Translations under genes and position numbers: made by a program
Notes under the pieces: generated by a model
Databases searched by the model: none
The model's input: only the letters and a program-made list of their open reading frames with translations
Told to the model about the DNA's origin: nothing
Source: Alphaproteobacteria bacterium
Lineage (GTDB): Bacteria > Pseudomonadota > Alphaproteobacteria > JAGOMX01
Reading direction: 5' to 3'
DNA length: 8,355 nt
Assembly: GCA_016742295.1 (NCBI GenBank)
Contig: JACVCA010000043.1
Coordinates: 1-8,355 of the forward strand
Shown: piece by piece, positions 1 through 6,768 of the stretch
Position numbering within the stretch: position 1 is the first letter of the stretch
How the letters are laid out: each line of letters opens with the position of its first letter

Positions 1-2
1 GT

Positions 3-233
3 GTAGGGCTTGGCCTTGGCTTTGGTTTAGAACACCTTTTTAAAGAAAAATATTTGTTTAGTATTGATTACGTTTACCACATTCATAAATCAGCCTCGAA
101 ACATCAAACTATGACTTTCGTAGACATTATAAACGGGGTTGTAGTTCCACGTCCGGGTAATGTTTCTAAATCGGTTATGCCGTCCTATTCAGCCGTTGTG
201 TTGAGATTTTCAACGGCTTTGAGAGTGTGGTAA
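3..233 (+). CDS. C-terminal part of a probable outer-membrane beta-barrel protein (5' end outside window)
   Basis: An open frame with no stop runs from base 3 to TAA at 231-233, giving the last 76 residues of a protein whose start lies upstream of the window. The protein begins with a glycine/leucine alternation (GLGLGFGLEH). It continues with a strand of alternating aromatic residues (LFSIDYVYHIH) and ends in SYSAVVLRFSTALRVW. Alternating hydrophobic/polar strands, separated by a polar loop and ending on a C-terminal aromatic residue, are typical of outer-membrane barrels, in which the last strand carries the BAM-recognition signal. The terminal residue is Trp rather than the usual Phe. The gene converges on tdk with only 7 bases between the two stop codons. 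The barrel call rests on pattern, not on a recognised family; that the frame is coding is likely but not certain because so little is visible. Confidence 0.5.
   Translation, partial: VGLGLGFGLEHLFKEKYLFSIDYVYHIHKSASKHQTMTFVDIINGVVVPRPGNVSKSVMPSYSAVVLRFSTALRVW
191..218. repeat. Perfect 8-bp inverted repeat at the convergent gene ends
   Basis: AGCCGTTG (191-198) and CAACGGCT (211-218) are exact reverse complements around a 12-base loop. The structure sits in the last codons of the barrel gene, about 25-50 bases beyond the tdk stop when read on the minus strand. No T-run follows on either strand, so it is not a standard intrinsic terminator. It could still form a 3'-end hairpin in the tdk transcript. 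Confidence 0.4.
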
Positions 234-240
234 GGTCTCA

Positions 241-858
241 TCAAGTAATGGCTTGGCCGGGATTTTTTAAGCGGAAATGAGGAATATCACATAAGAAATG
301 CTTGCGGCAGGTCGCTATATAACGTTCATTTCCCCCAATTTCAACTTGATTTCCTTCACGCACTGATTTGCCGTCTTTATCAATACGCATATTCATAGTC
401 GCTTTCCGACCACAGTAACAGATCGTTTTGATTTCCACTAACTCTTCAGCCCATGCCAACAAGTATTGGCTTCCCTCAAAAGGCTCTCCACGAAAATCTG
501 TTCGAAGACCATAAGTTAAAACAGCGATATTGTATTCGTTGACAATTCGTACTAATTGTTGGACTTGATCTTTGCTTAAAAACTGAGCTTCATCAATAAG
601 GATACATTGAATTTTAAATTGTTCTTGATGAAGCTTGTAACTGACATACGTGTAAAAATCAAACTTGTCATCAAATTGGATTGCGTTAGCCATCAAACCG
701 ATTCGAGATGATATTTTATCTACGTCACTTCGGTTATCAAGAGAAGGTTTGAACAGCATCGTATTCATGCCACGTTCATGATAATTATAACTGGACTGAA
801 GAAGGGTTGTGGTTTTTCCTGCGTTCATTGCAGAATAGTAAAAGTGTAACTTTGCCAT
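241..858 (-). CDS. tdk: Thymidine kinase
   Basis: This cytosolic enzyme phosphorylates thymidine (and deoxyuridine) with ATP to give dTMP, in pyrimidine salvage. The 205 residues match the usual length of the E. coli-type enzyme. The P-loop is SAMNAGKTT (9-17, K15), and the Walker B/catalytic segment is ILIDEAQFL (86-94), with E90 as the likely catalytic base. GLRTDFRGEPFEGS (117-130) is the family-typical core segment. Zinc-site residues have the expected spacing: C147 and C149, then C184 and H187. The nucleoside-binding lasso holds GGNERY (175-180). All key residues are present, so the enzyme should be active. The ATG at 856-858 begins exactly at the conserved N-terminus, although no strong Shine-Dalgarno sequence precedes it. 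The gene is read alone, downstream of the RRM gene's terminator. Thymidine salvage would suit an organism with access to host nucleosides, but that is inference. Confidence 0.96.
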   Translation of the reverse strand: MAKLHFYYSAMNAGKTTTLLQSSYNYHERGMNTMLFKPSLDNRSDVDKISSRIGLMANAIQFDDKFDFYTYVSYKLHQEQFKIQCILIDEAQFLSKDQVQQLVRIVNEYNIAVLTYGLRTDFRGEPFEGSQYLLAWAEELVEIKTICYCGRKATMNMRIDKDGKSVREGNQVEIGGNERYIATCRKHFLCDIPHFRLKNPGQAIT

Positions 859-1048
859 GATTGATCTTAAAGTTATAGGTGATCGCAGAAATAGTTATTG
901 GCATGGATTGAGGATTCAATCAACTTTTTTAATAATACATCTATATTGCAAGAGTGGGCTACTACTATGATTTTCACAAAGGTTAGGGGAAATTTTTGTC
1001 ACAAGTAAATATTATTTCAAGAAATGGTATTACTTAGGTTTTGTAGAT
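859..1048. other. Non-coding spacer upstream of tdk
   Basis: No credible gene was seen here. The stretch should contain the tdk promoter on the minus strand. I found only weak candidates, such as a TATTAT at about 930-940 without a good -35 partner. A small perfect inverted repeat, GATTGA (906-911) and TCAATC (916-921), is followed by T6 (925-930) on the plus strand. Its stem is AT-rich and no plus-strand gene needs it, so I do not call it a terminator. Confidence 0.4.
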
Positions 1049-1077
1049 AAAAAAAGAGAGACAAAACTGCCTCTCTT
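1049..1077 (-). terminator. Rho-independent terminator of the RRM protein gene
   Basis: Read on the minus strand, AAGAGAG (1077-1071) and CTCTCTT (1060-1054) form a 7-bp stem around a 10-base loop. The 3' arm runs straight into a tract of seven T (1055-1049). The structure lies about 50 bases after the stop codon of the RRM gene, in the right orientation to end that transcript before tdk. Confidence 0.72.
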
Positions 1078-1128
1078 AATTCATGTTTGTAGGGGATATT
1101 TATTCTAAAATAAATAAGAGAAGCGTTA

Positions 1129-1491
1129 TTACCAGCTTCGTGGGCGATTAGAGCCACCTCCACTGCCGCCGCTGCCATATCCTCCACCGCCGCCGTTGCG
1201 GCGTTGACCACCGGTGTCACGACCGCCGCCTGGAGCACGTTTTTCACGCGGCTGAGCTAAATTTACTTTTAAGTCACGGCCATCACAAGCTTGGCCATTA
1301 AGACCTTCAATTGCACGTTGTGCTTCATCTTCGGTTGACATTTTAACAAAACCAAATCCACGAGAGCGGCCAGTTTCTGCATCTGAAATAACTTTTAGGG
1401 TTTCAATAGTGCCAAATTGGGAAAATAGGGTTTGAAGATTGTCTTCGGTTGTTGAATAAGATAAATTTCCAACAAATAATTCACGACTCAT
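1129..1491 (-). CDS. Small RNA-binding protein with one RRM and a glycine-rich tail
   Basis: The 120-residue protein carries one RNA recognition motif at about 3-80. RNP2 is LFVGNL (5-10) and RNP1 is RGFGFVKM (44-51), with the RNA-stacking aromatics F6, F46 and F48 in place. The tail (about 82-120) is basic and glycine-rich: 16 of 26 residues at 88-113 are Gly, with scattered Arg, ending in RPRSW. This architecture matches bacterial Rbp proteins (well studied in cyanobacteria, where several are cold-induced) and resembles plant glycine-rich RNA-binding proteins. The likely role is single-stranded RNA binding or chaperoning in the cytosol. The ATG at 1489-1491 is supported by a GGAGA Shine-Dalgarno at 1505-1501, 9 bases away. 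The gene is transcribed alone: it diverges from dusB and has its own terminator. Its targets cannot be read from sequence. Confidence 0.93.
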   Translation of the reverse strand: MSRELFVGNLSYSTTEDNLQTLFSQFGTIETLKVISDAETGRSRGFGFVKMSTEDEAQRAIEGLNGQACDGRDLKVNLAQPREKRAPGGGRDTGGQRRNGGGGGYGSGGSGGGSNRPRSW

Positions 1492-1534
1492 TATACGTTT
1501 TCTCCGGTGCAGTTTCAGCCTCGAAATCGAACAA

Positions 1535-1555
1535 TCTTAAGATTATAACTTAAGA
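1535..1555. promoter_or_regulatory. Perfect inverted repeat around a minus-strand TATAAT, upstream of the RRM gene
   Basis: TCTTAAG (1535-1541) and CTTAAGA (1549-1555) are exact reverse complements separated by 7 bases. Each contains the palindrome CTTAAG, with centres 13 bases apart. The spacer contains ATTATA (1542-1547), which is TATAAT on the minus strand, pointing at the RRM gene. It may be an operator over a promoter -10 box or a hairpin in the mRNA leader. The matching -35 is poor (TCGTAA at 1570-1565, 17-base spacer). Confidence 0.4.
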
Positions 1556-1623
1556 ACTATAGCTTTACGATACTGAAACCTTATTTACTAAAGACGAAAT
1601 ATTTTTTATTTCGAACCGAAAAA

Positions 1624-1652
1624 ACGTTAGCAATAACTTTAGATACTGTCAA
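1624..1652 (-). promoter_or_regulatory. Candidate sigma-70-type promoter for the RRM gene
   Basis: On the minus strand a perfect -35, TTGACA (1652-1647), is followed after exactly 17 bases by TAACGT (1629-1624). The latter keeps the three most conserved -10 positions (TA---T). Transcription would begin near 1617, giving a leader of about 125 bases before the start codon. The leader would contain the inverted repeat at 1535-1555 and a 6-bp hairpin, CGAAAT/ATTTCG (1595-1613). Confidence 0.4.
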
Positions 1653-1720
1653 CTCTAATATCGAGAGCAAGATCAGACATAATATTACTTTTAATGGTTT
1701 ATGTATGATTTGCGTTTGAA

Positions 1721-1747
1721 TTGTGCTATTCATTCCGAGTTTATAAT
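1721..1747 (+). promoter_or_regulatory. Candidate promoter of the dusB-fis-ntrYX-trkA cluster
   Basis: A perfect -10, TATAAT, lies at 1742-1747. The best -35 is TTGTGC (1721-1726), with a short 15-base spacer and only three matches to consensus, so the -35 is weak. Transcription from here would start near 1754. That would exclude the in-frame upstream starts (TTG 1721, ATG 1751) and favour the dusB ATG at 1796. Confidence 0.4.
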
Positions 1748-1795
1748 TCAATGAATACTTTAAAATCGGTATTTAACAAAAGCTTTGGACTTATC

Positions 1796-2788
1796 ATGTC
1801 GCTTCGTATTGGTGAAATTGAGCTTGAAGGAAAGGTTATTTTAGCCCCTATGTCAGGGGTAACGGATATGCCCTTTAGGCGTTTGGTTAAACGAAATGGG
1901 GCAGCATTGGTGATTTCAGAGATGATTGCAAGCCAAGCTATGATTCGTGAATCAAGGCAGTCTAAGCAAAAGGCAATAGTATCAGCTGATGAGGGGCCTG
2001 TTGCAGTGCAACTTGCTGGGTGTGAACCAGAAGTGATGGCTGAAGCTGCAAAGTTAAATGAAGATAAAGGGGCTGTAATCATTGATATCAATATGGGATG
2101 CCCCGCAAAGAAAGTCGTAAATGGCTATGCAGGCTCAGCTCTCATGCAAGATGAATTACATGCCAGCAAAATTATCGAAGCAACTGTCAAGGCGGTAAAT
2201 CTTCCTGTTACATTAAAAATGCGTACGGGGTGGAATGATCAAAATCGCAATGCGCCAACTTTAGCAAAAATTGCCGAAGATTGTGGGGTTAAAATGATTA
2301 CTGTACACGGTCGGACACGCTGTCAATTTTATTCTGGAAAATCAGATTGGGCTTTTATTGGTACTGTAAAGGATGTTGTTTCAATTCCAGTTATTGGCAA
2401 TGGCGATGTTATCTGTGAAGAAGATGCTGTAGAATTGCTTAGGCTTTCCAGTGCTGATGGGGTTATGATAGGACGGGGGTGTTATGGACGTCCTTGGTTC
2501 CTAAATCAGGTACAGCACTTTTTAACAACAGGTGAAAAGCTTCCTGCACCGTCCTTGAGCGTCCAAAAAGAGACTTTACTTACCCATGTCCAGGACATGT
2601 ATAACCATTATGGAGAAAATCCGGGTGTGCGTATTGCTCGTAAACATATTGGGTGGTATAGTAAGGGATTTCCAGATTCAACTGACTTTCGTTCCAAAAT
2701 AAATCAATGTGACTCAGCAGATGAAACGCTTGCAATGATTGAAAACTTTTATGATTTAGCGTTAGAGAAACTTTTACAAACAAAGTGA
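1796..2788 (+). CDS. dusB: tRNA-dihydrouridine synthase B
   Basis: This FMN- and NADPH-dependent flavoenzyme reduces specific uridines in the tRNA D-loop to dihydrouridine. It is a 330-residue TIM-barrel protein of normal family length. LAPMSGVTDMPFRRL, near the N-terminus, forms the first barrel strand and FMN site. The catalytic cysteine is C102 in NMGCPAKKV. KMRTGW and VHGRTR follow, then GNGDV (G201-V205) and IGRGCYGRPW for phosphate/FMN binding. The C-terminal part is the helical tRNA-binding domain. The frame extends upstream to TTG 1721 and ATG 1751. I chose ATG 1796 because the family motif SLRIGEIEL begins there, a GGA lies 6 bases upstream, and a perfect TATAAT sits at 1742-1747. 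The gene (nifR3 in older literature) normally opens the alphaproteobacterial ntr cluster. Here it is followed after 12 bases by the Fis-like gene. Confidence 0.95.
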   Translation: MSLRIGEIELEGKVILAPMSGVTDMPFRRLVKRNGAALVISEMIASQAMIRESRQSKQKAIVSADEGPVAVQLAGCEPEVMAEAAKLNEDKGAVIIDINMGCPAKKVVNGYAGSALMQDELHASKIIEATVKAVNLPVTLKMRTGWNDQNRNAPTLAKIAEDCGVKMITVHGRTRCQFYSGKSDWAFIGTVKDVVSIPVIGNGDVICEEDAVELLRLSSADGVMIGRGCYGRPWFLNQVQHFLTTGEKLPAPSLSVQKETLLTHVQDMYNHYGENPGVRIARKHIGWYSKGFPDSTDFRSKINQCDSADETLAMIENFYDLALEKLLQTK

Positions 2789-2800
2789 TTAAATACTATT

Positions 2801-3097
2801 ATGCAGCAATCCCCAATAAACAATGCTCAAAATCATGATATGACTAAAGTAGGTCTTTCAGAGCTGGTCAGACTGCATATCCAAGATTATTTTATAGCTC
2901 ATAACGGAGAATTACCCGCCTCTGGACTTTATAAATGTGTTATTACTGAAGTTGAACGACCCCTTTTTCAGATTGTCTTGAATGCAGTTAAAGGCAATCA
3001 AGCCAAAGCTTCTAAAATTTTAGGGATTAATCGCAATACATTTCGGAAGAAAATCATTGAACTTGGAATTGTCAGAGTCAAAAGGACTAAAACTTGA
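2801..3097 (+). CDS. fis: Fis-type DNA-binding protein, probably the surviving C-terminal domain of NtrC
   Basis: The 98 residues are the same length as E. coli Fis. From residue 19 to 90 the protein matches the Fis/NtrC C-terminal domain: LSELVRLHIQDYF, then SGLYKCVITEVERPL (41-55). The helix-turn-helix follows with GNQAKASKILGINRN (65-79) and TFRKKIIELGI. GINRNT-RKK is the hallmark of this family. Residues 1-17 are polar and unlike the Fis beta-hairpin arms used in recombination. There is no receiver and no ATPase. The gene lies between dusB (12 bases) and ntrY (4 bases), exactly where ntrB-ntrC sit in most alphaproteobacteria, and the GLY--V--EVERPL stretch reads like alphaproteobacterial NtrC. 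The likely role is a dimeric DNA-bending or regulatory protein; its targets are unknown. ATG 2801 lacks a clear Shine-Dalgarno, so translational coupling to dusB is likely; ATG 2840 is an alternative start. Descent from ntrC in place is inference; an imported fis is the alternative. Confidence 0.87.
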   Translation: MQQSPINNAQNHDMTKVGLSELVRLHIQDYFIAHNGELPASGLYKCVITEVERPLFQIVLNAVKGNQAKASKILGINRNTFRKKIIELGIVRVKRTKT

Positions 3098-3101
3098 ACT
3101 T

Positions 3102-5297
3102 ATGACTCTTCATAGCCGTCTCTCTTTCAGAAACCTATACATAAGGCTCAATTATTTTAGTAAAGCGTTATATTTAGGGCAGATCTTTACTGTACTTTTA
3201 ATTATCTCAGCCTTGGCATTGATGATAGTTAATTATCTCACGTTCTCGCAAGTTATTCCTTTTGAGGCAGGGGCTAAGAAGACAGTCATCCTTTTAAACC
3301 TTGATCTAATCGTATTGTTACTCTTAAGCGTCTTAATTGCTTTAAAGATTGTGCAATTCAAAAGCAGTCCTCTTCAAAGAGGAGCGGGGTTTAGATTACG
3401 GGCGCGTCTTGTGAAGTGGTTTGGCTTTTTACTTGTTACACCTGCAATCATTGTTACTATATTTTCAATTGTATTTTTTAATATGGGAATTGAATCTTGG
3501 TTTAGTAATCGCGTACAAACTGCACTTAAAAATTCTTCCGAGGTTGCTGATGCTTATCTACAAGAGCACAACAAGGTGATTAGCGCAGATGTAAGTTCGA
3601 TGGCGAGAGAGCTAGCATCTGAATTGCATATTCTTTTAGCTGATCCGGATCTTTTCAATCATGTAGTAAATCGTCAAGCTCAACTTCGCTCCCTTAGTGA
3701 AGCTATTGTTTTTACAAGTGCTCATGAAATTCTTGCTCGATCTTACTTAACTTTTTCTCTTGATTTCTTGCGGTTTGCGGATCTTCCCATTGAAAAAGCA
3801 CAAGACAGTGTCGTAATTTTTCAAAATGAAGACCAAGACCGTGTACGAGCTTTAGTTAGAATTGATCCTTTGACCGATGCTTATCTTTTGGTTGGACGTT
3901 TTGTAGACCCACACGTTCTCGAGCATATTGCCCAGACAGAGACTGCAGTTAGTGAGTATCATCAACTTGAATTACTAAGATCAGATTTTGAAGTTAATTT
4001 CATATTAATTTTTATTACTGTCTCTCTTTTACTTTTATTACTGGTCATTTGGATTGCGCTAGCCTTTGCCAATCGTTTAGCACAGCCAATTAGTAATTTA
4101 ATTGAAGCTGCCGAGCGTATTCGCACAGGTGATCTTACAACCCGGGTTATTGAAGAACCAGGTACAGATGAATTAGGGCTTTTAAGCCGCGCCTTTAACC
4201 GTATGACAAGTCAACTTGAAACACAACGAACGGACCTTATAAAAGCTAATAAACAAATTGATCGAAGGCGCCATTTTATTGAAACTGTGCTTGCAGGTGT
4301 GACTGCGGGTGTTATGGGGCTTGATTCTGAGGGCCGCATAAATATCGCCAATGCCTCCGCATCAAATCTTTTGGCAATTGACTTACAAAAAATGAAAGGA
4401 ACTCTTCTTTCAAATATAGTCCCTGAAATTGCAGCACTTATAACCCAAGTGGATACTAAGCCGGTCCCCATTCAAGTTGAAATTAAGCGCCCTGATGCAC
4501 TGCGAACATTGCTGGTACAAGTAGCTATTGAAAAAGATGAGGCGGGCATTGAAGGTTATGTCATTACGTTTGATGATGTCACTGAGCTTTTAAATGCTCA
4601 ACGTAAGGCAGCCTGGGCAGATGTAGCAAGGCGCATTGCGCATGAAATAAAAAATCCTTTAACTCCCATTCAGCTTGCAGCCGAGAGATTAAAAAGTAAA
4701 TATCTTAAACAAATTGATGAAGAAAAAGATACATTTCAAAAGTATATTGACACAATTATGCGTCAGGTAGCTTATATTGAAGATATGATTAGTGAATTTT
4801 CAGAATTTGCAAGGATGCCAAGCCCTGTGTTGCAAATTGAGAACATTGTCGAACTTGGAGAACAAGCTATCTTTCTTCAAAAAAATGCTTACCCTGAAGT
4901 TTTATTTGAATTTTATACTGAAAATGAGCAGATTTATTTTAAATGTGATGCGTCGCAAATTGGACGTGTTCTTACCAATCTATTGCAAAATTCCATAGAC
5001 TCTATTGAAAATCAATGTAAATCTAATCCTGGTATTAAAGGACATATTAAAGTTGAAATCTATGTTAGAGAGAGTTGTATAATTGTTACAATAGATGATA
5101 ATGGTGTTGGCTTCCCTCAGGAAGGACGTGAAAATCTGTTGAATCCTTACGTTACATTGCGCGAAAAGGGGACAGGTCTTGGTCTTTCTATTGTCAAACG
5201 TAGTATGGAAGATCATGGAGGAAGTTTAAGCCTTGAAGATTCTAAATTGGGTGGAGCAAGAGTAAAGCTTAACTTCCCGTTAGAGCCGATTCTTTGA
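3102..5297 (+). CDS. ntrY: Membrane sensor histidine kinase NtrY
   Basis: This inner-membrane kinase autophosphorylates and passes phosphate to NtrX. Its 731 residues show full NtrY architecture. Three membrane helices lie at about 25-47, 61-84 and 106-127, a periplasmic sensor region at about 128-298, and a fourth helix at about 300-323. HAMP follows (about 324-375; QPISNLIEAAERI), then PAS (about 390-490). The phosphoacceptor is H514 in RRIAHEIKNPLTP. The ATPase domain has an N-box at LTNLLQNSIDS (N626/N630), G1 DDNGVG (665-670) and G2 GTGLGLSIV (690-698). All catalytic boxes are intact. ATG 3102 is preferred: it lies 4 bases after the fis stop, with AAAGGA some 15 bases upstream. An in-frame TTG at 3057 would add 15 residues and overlap fis by 41 bases. 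NtrY homologues have been linked to nitrogen metabolism, redox sensing and envelope or cell-cycle control. With ntrB absent from this locus, NtrY and NtrX are its only phosphorelay. Confidence 0.95.
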   Translation: MTLHSRLSFRNLYIRLNYFSKALYLGQIFTVLLIISALALMIVNYLTFSQVIPFEAGAKKTVILLNLDLIVLLLLSVLIALKIVQFKSSPLQRGAGFRLRARLVKWFGFLLVTPAIIVTIFSIVFFNMGIESWFSNRVQTALKNSSEVADAYLQEHNKVISADVSSMARELASELHILLADPDLFNHVVNRQAQLRSLSEAIVFTSAHEILARSYLTFSLDFLRFADLPIEKAQDSVVIFQNEDQDRVRALVRIDPLTDAYLLVGRFVDPHVLEHIAQTETAVSEYHQLELLRSDFEVNFILIFITVSLLLLLLVIWIALAFANRLAQPISNLIEAAERIRTGDLTTRVIEEPGTDELGLLSRAFNRMTSQLETQRTDLIKANKQIDRRRHFIETVLAGVTAGVMGLDSEGRINIANASASNLLAIDLQKMKGTLLSNIVPEIAALITQVDTKPVPIQVEIKRPDALRTLLVQVAIEKDEAGIEGYVITFDDVTELLNAQRKAAWADVARRIAHEIKNPLTPIQLAAERLKSKYLKQIDEEKDTFQKYIDTIMRQVAYIEDMISEFSEFARMPSPVLQIENIVELGEQAIFLQKNAYPEVLFEFYTENEQIYFKCDASQIGRVLTNLLQNSIDSIENQCKSNPGIKGHIKVEIYVRESCIIVTIDDNGVGFPQEGRENLLNPYVTLREKGTGLGLSIVKRSMEDHGGSLSLEDSKLGGARVKLNFPLEPIL

Positions 5298-5364
5298 AAG
5301 ACATAGTTCTGGTTAGCGGGAAAGAGTAGAAGCTAGGGTTTATAAATAGAGACTAGGTGATATA

Positions 5365-6750
5365 ATGATGAGTCATGATATTTTGGTCGTGGATGATGAG
5401 AGCGATATCCGAAATTTAGTCTGCGATTTGTTGCAGGACGAAGGATACAATACACGCTGTGCTGTAGATGGCCCTTCAGCAATTGAAGAGATTACCTGCC
5501 GTCGTCCTAGCCTTGTTATTCTCGATATTTGGTTGGGTGATAGCAGGTTTGATGGCATGAAAGTACTTGAAATTTTGCAACGAGATCATCCTCAAGTTCC
5601 GGTTGTTATGATGAGTGGGCATGGCAACATCGAAACTGCTGTGACTGCCATTAAAAAAGGTGCTTACGATTTTATGGAAAAACCTTTTAAATCTGACCGC
5701 CTATTACTTGTTACCGCACGTGCATTGGAAGCAGCCCGTTTAAAACAAGAAAATAACGAGCTCAAGTCTAAAGTCACACAGGAATTTAAACTTACTGGCA
5801 CTTCGTCTTTCATTATAAACCTGCGTCAAACTATTGAAAAAGTTTCTCAATCCAATAGCAGAGTGTTGATTACAGGTCCCTCTGGTTCCGGTAAAGAAGT
5901 TGTGGCTCGACAAATTCATGATCATTCATTGCGTGGTAAGAACGGTCCTCTGATTATTCTAAACTGTTCCACCATGCCTTCAGAGTTTTTTGAAGAAGAA
6001 CTTTTTGGTATGGAAATGAATCAGACGGGATTGAACGGCCAAAAGACAGGCATTTTAGAACGCGCGCATTTAGGAACTTTGGTATTTGATGAAATAACCG
6101 ATATGCCTCAAAAGGTCCAAGGTAAGGTTGCCCGTTTTCTTCAAGAATATTCATTTATGCGTGTTGGTGGTACTCGCAAAGTTGAAATAGATGTACGCAT
6201 TATTGCTATAAGTAGCAAGGATATCGCACGCGCTATTCAAGAAGGTCAATTAAGAGAAGACTTATTTAATCGTTTGAATGTTACTCCTATTGCAATACGT
6301 TCTTTAAAAGAACGCAAAGATGATATTCCTGCCCTTGCAGAACATTTTTTGGCGCGTGCTTGTGAAGCTAATGGGCAAGTACCAAAGACTTTGAGTGAAG
6401 ATGCAATTGCCGTATTGCAAGCTTATGATTGGCCAGGAAATATCAGACAATTGAAAAATGTTATGGACTGGGCATTGATCATGTCATCCGGGGAAGCTCT
6501 CGAACCTATTACAGGTGTACACTTACCACCTGAAGTGCTTTCAAACCTCCCAGTAACCTTGCAATCAGAGAAAAGTGAGGCAATCTTAAATCTTCCTCTA
6601 CGCGAAGCTCGTGAGATTTTTGAGCGTCAATATTTATTATCACAAGTCTCACGCTTTGCAGGTAATATTTCACAGACGGCTTCTTTTGTGGGAATGGAAC
6701 GCTCGGCGTTACATCGCAAGCTTAGATCTTTAGGTGTTGATCGCATTTAG
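5365..6750 (+). CDS. ntrX: NtrX-type response regulator (receiver, AAA+, Fis-type HTH)
   Basis: This cytosolic DNA-binding partner of NtrY has 461 residues. The receiver occupies about 4-122, with acidic pocket D10/D11, phosphoacceptor D54 in VILDIW, S84 and K106 in MEKPF. The AAA+ domain spans about 140-385, with Walker A GPSGSGKE (171-178, K177) and Walker B LVFDEITD (D242/E243). The C-terminal Fis-type helix-turn-helix is at about 415-461 (ISQTASFVGMERSALHRKLRSLG). The sigma-54-contact loop GAFTGA is missing: after ELFGME (212-217) the sequence reads MNQTGLNGQKTG. To my knowledge this is common in alphaproteobacterial NtrX and argues against sigma-54 activation; repression or activation by direct binding is more likely. 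Two adjacent ATGs (5365, 5368) follow AGGTGA at 5355-5360; spacing slightly favours the second. The gap after ntrY is 67 bases, with no clear terminator. Confidence 0.94.
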   Translation: MMSHDILVVDDESDIRNLVCDLLQDEGYNTRCAVDGPSAIEEITCRRPSLVILDIWLGDSRFDGMKVLEILQRDHPQVPVVMMSGHGNIETAVTAIKKGAYDFMEKPFKSDRLLLVTARALEAARLKQENNELKSKVTQEFKLTGTSSFIINLRQTIEKVSQSNSRVLITGPSGSGKEVVARQIHDHSLRGKNGPLIILNCSTMPSEFFEEELFGMEMNQTGLNGQKTGILERAHLGTLVFDEITDMPQKVQGKVARFLQEYSFMRVGGTRKVEIDVRIIAISSKDIARAIQEGQLREDLFNRLNVTPIAIRSLKERKDDIPALAEHFLARACEANGQVPKTLSEDAIAVLQAYDWPGNIRQLKNVMDWALIMSSGEALEPITGVHLPPEVLSNLPVTLQSEKSEAILNLPLREAREIFERQYLLSQVSRFAGNISQTASFVGMERSALHRKLRSLGVDRI

Positions 6751-6768
6751 GATCAGGAAGGAGTTGGA

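Noticed and set aside
249..268. GGC-TTG-GCC followed by T6 as a plus-strand terminator for the barrel gene
   Set aside because: The stem is only 3-4 bp and is separated from the T-run by several bases; the region codes for the end of thymidine kinase.
906..930. GATTGA-GGAT-TCAATC hairpin followed by T6, terminator-like on the plus strand
   Set aside because: The stem is only 6 bp and mostly A/T, and no plus-strand gene ends nearby. It more likely lies by chance in the tdk leader region.
1017..1247. A 76-codon minus-strand frame overlapping the RRM gene end
   Set aside because: It lies in another frame across the glycine-rich coding repeat (hence its Ala/Val-rich sequence) and runs through the terminator. 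It has no ribosome site and no recognisable domain.
1741..2091. 116-codon minus-strand frame opposite the start of dusB
   Set aside because: It is antisense to well-conserved DusB motifs, has no supporting ribosome site and no recognisable domain.
4792..4998. Overlapping frame inside ntrY on the plus strand
   Set aside because: It is fully contained in the conserved kinase domain of ntrY and resembles no known family; it is a shadow of the real gene.
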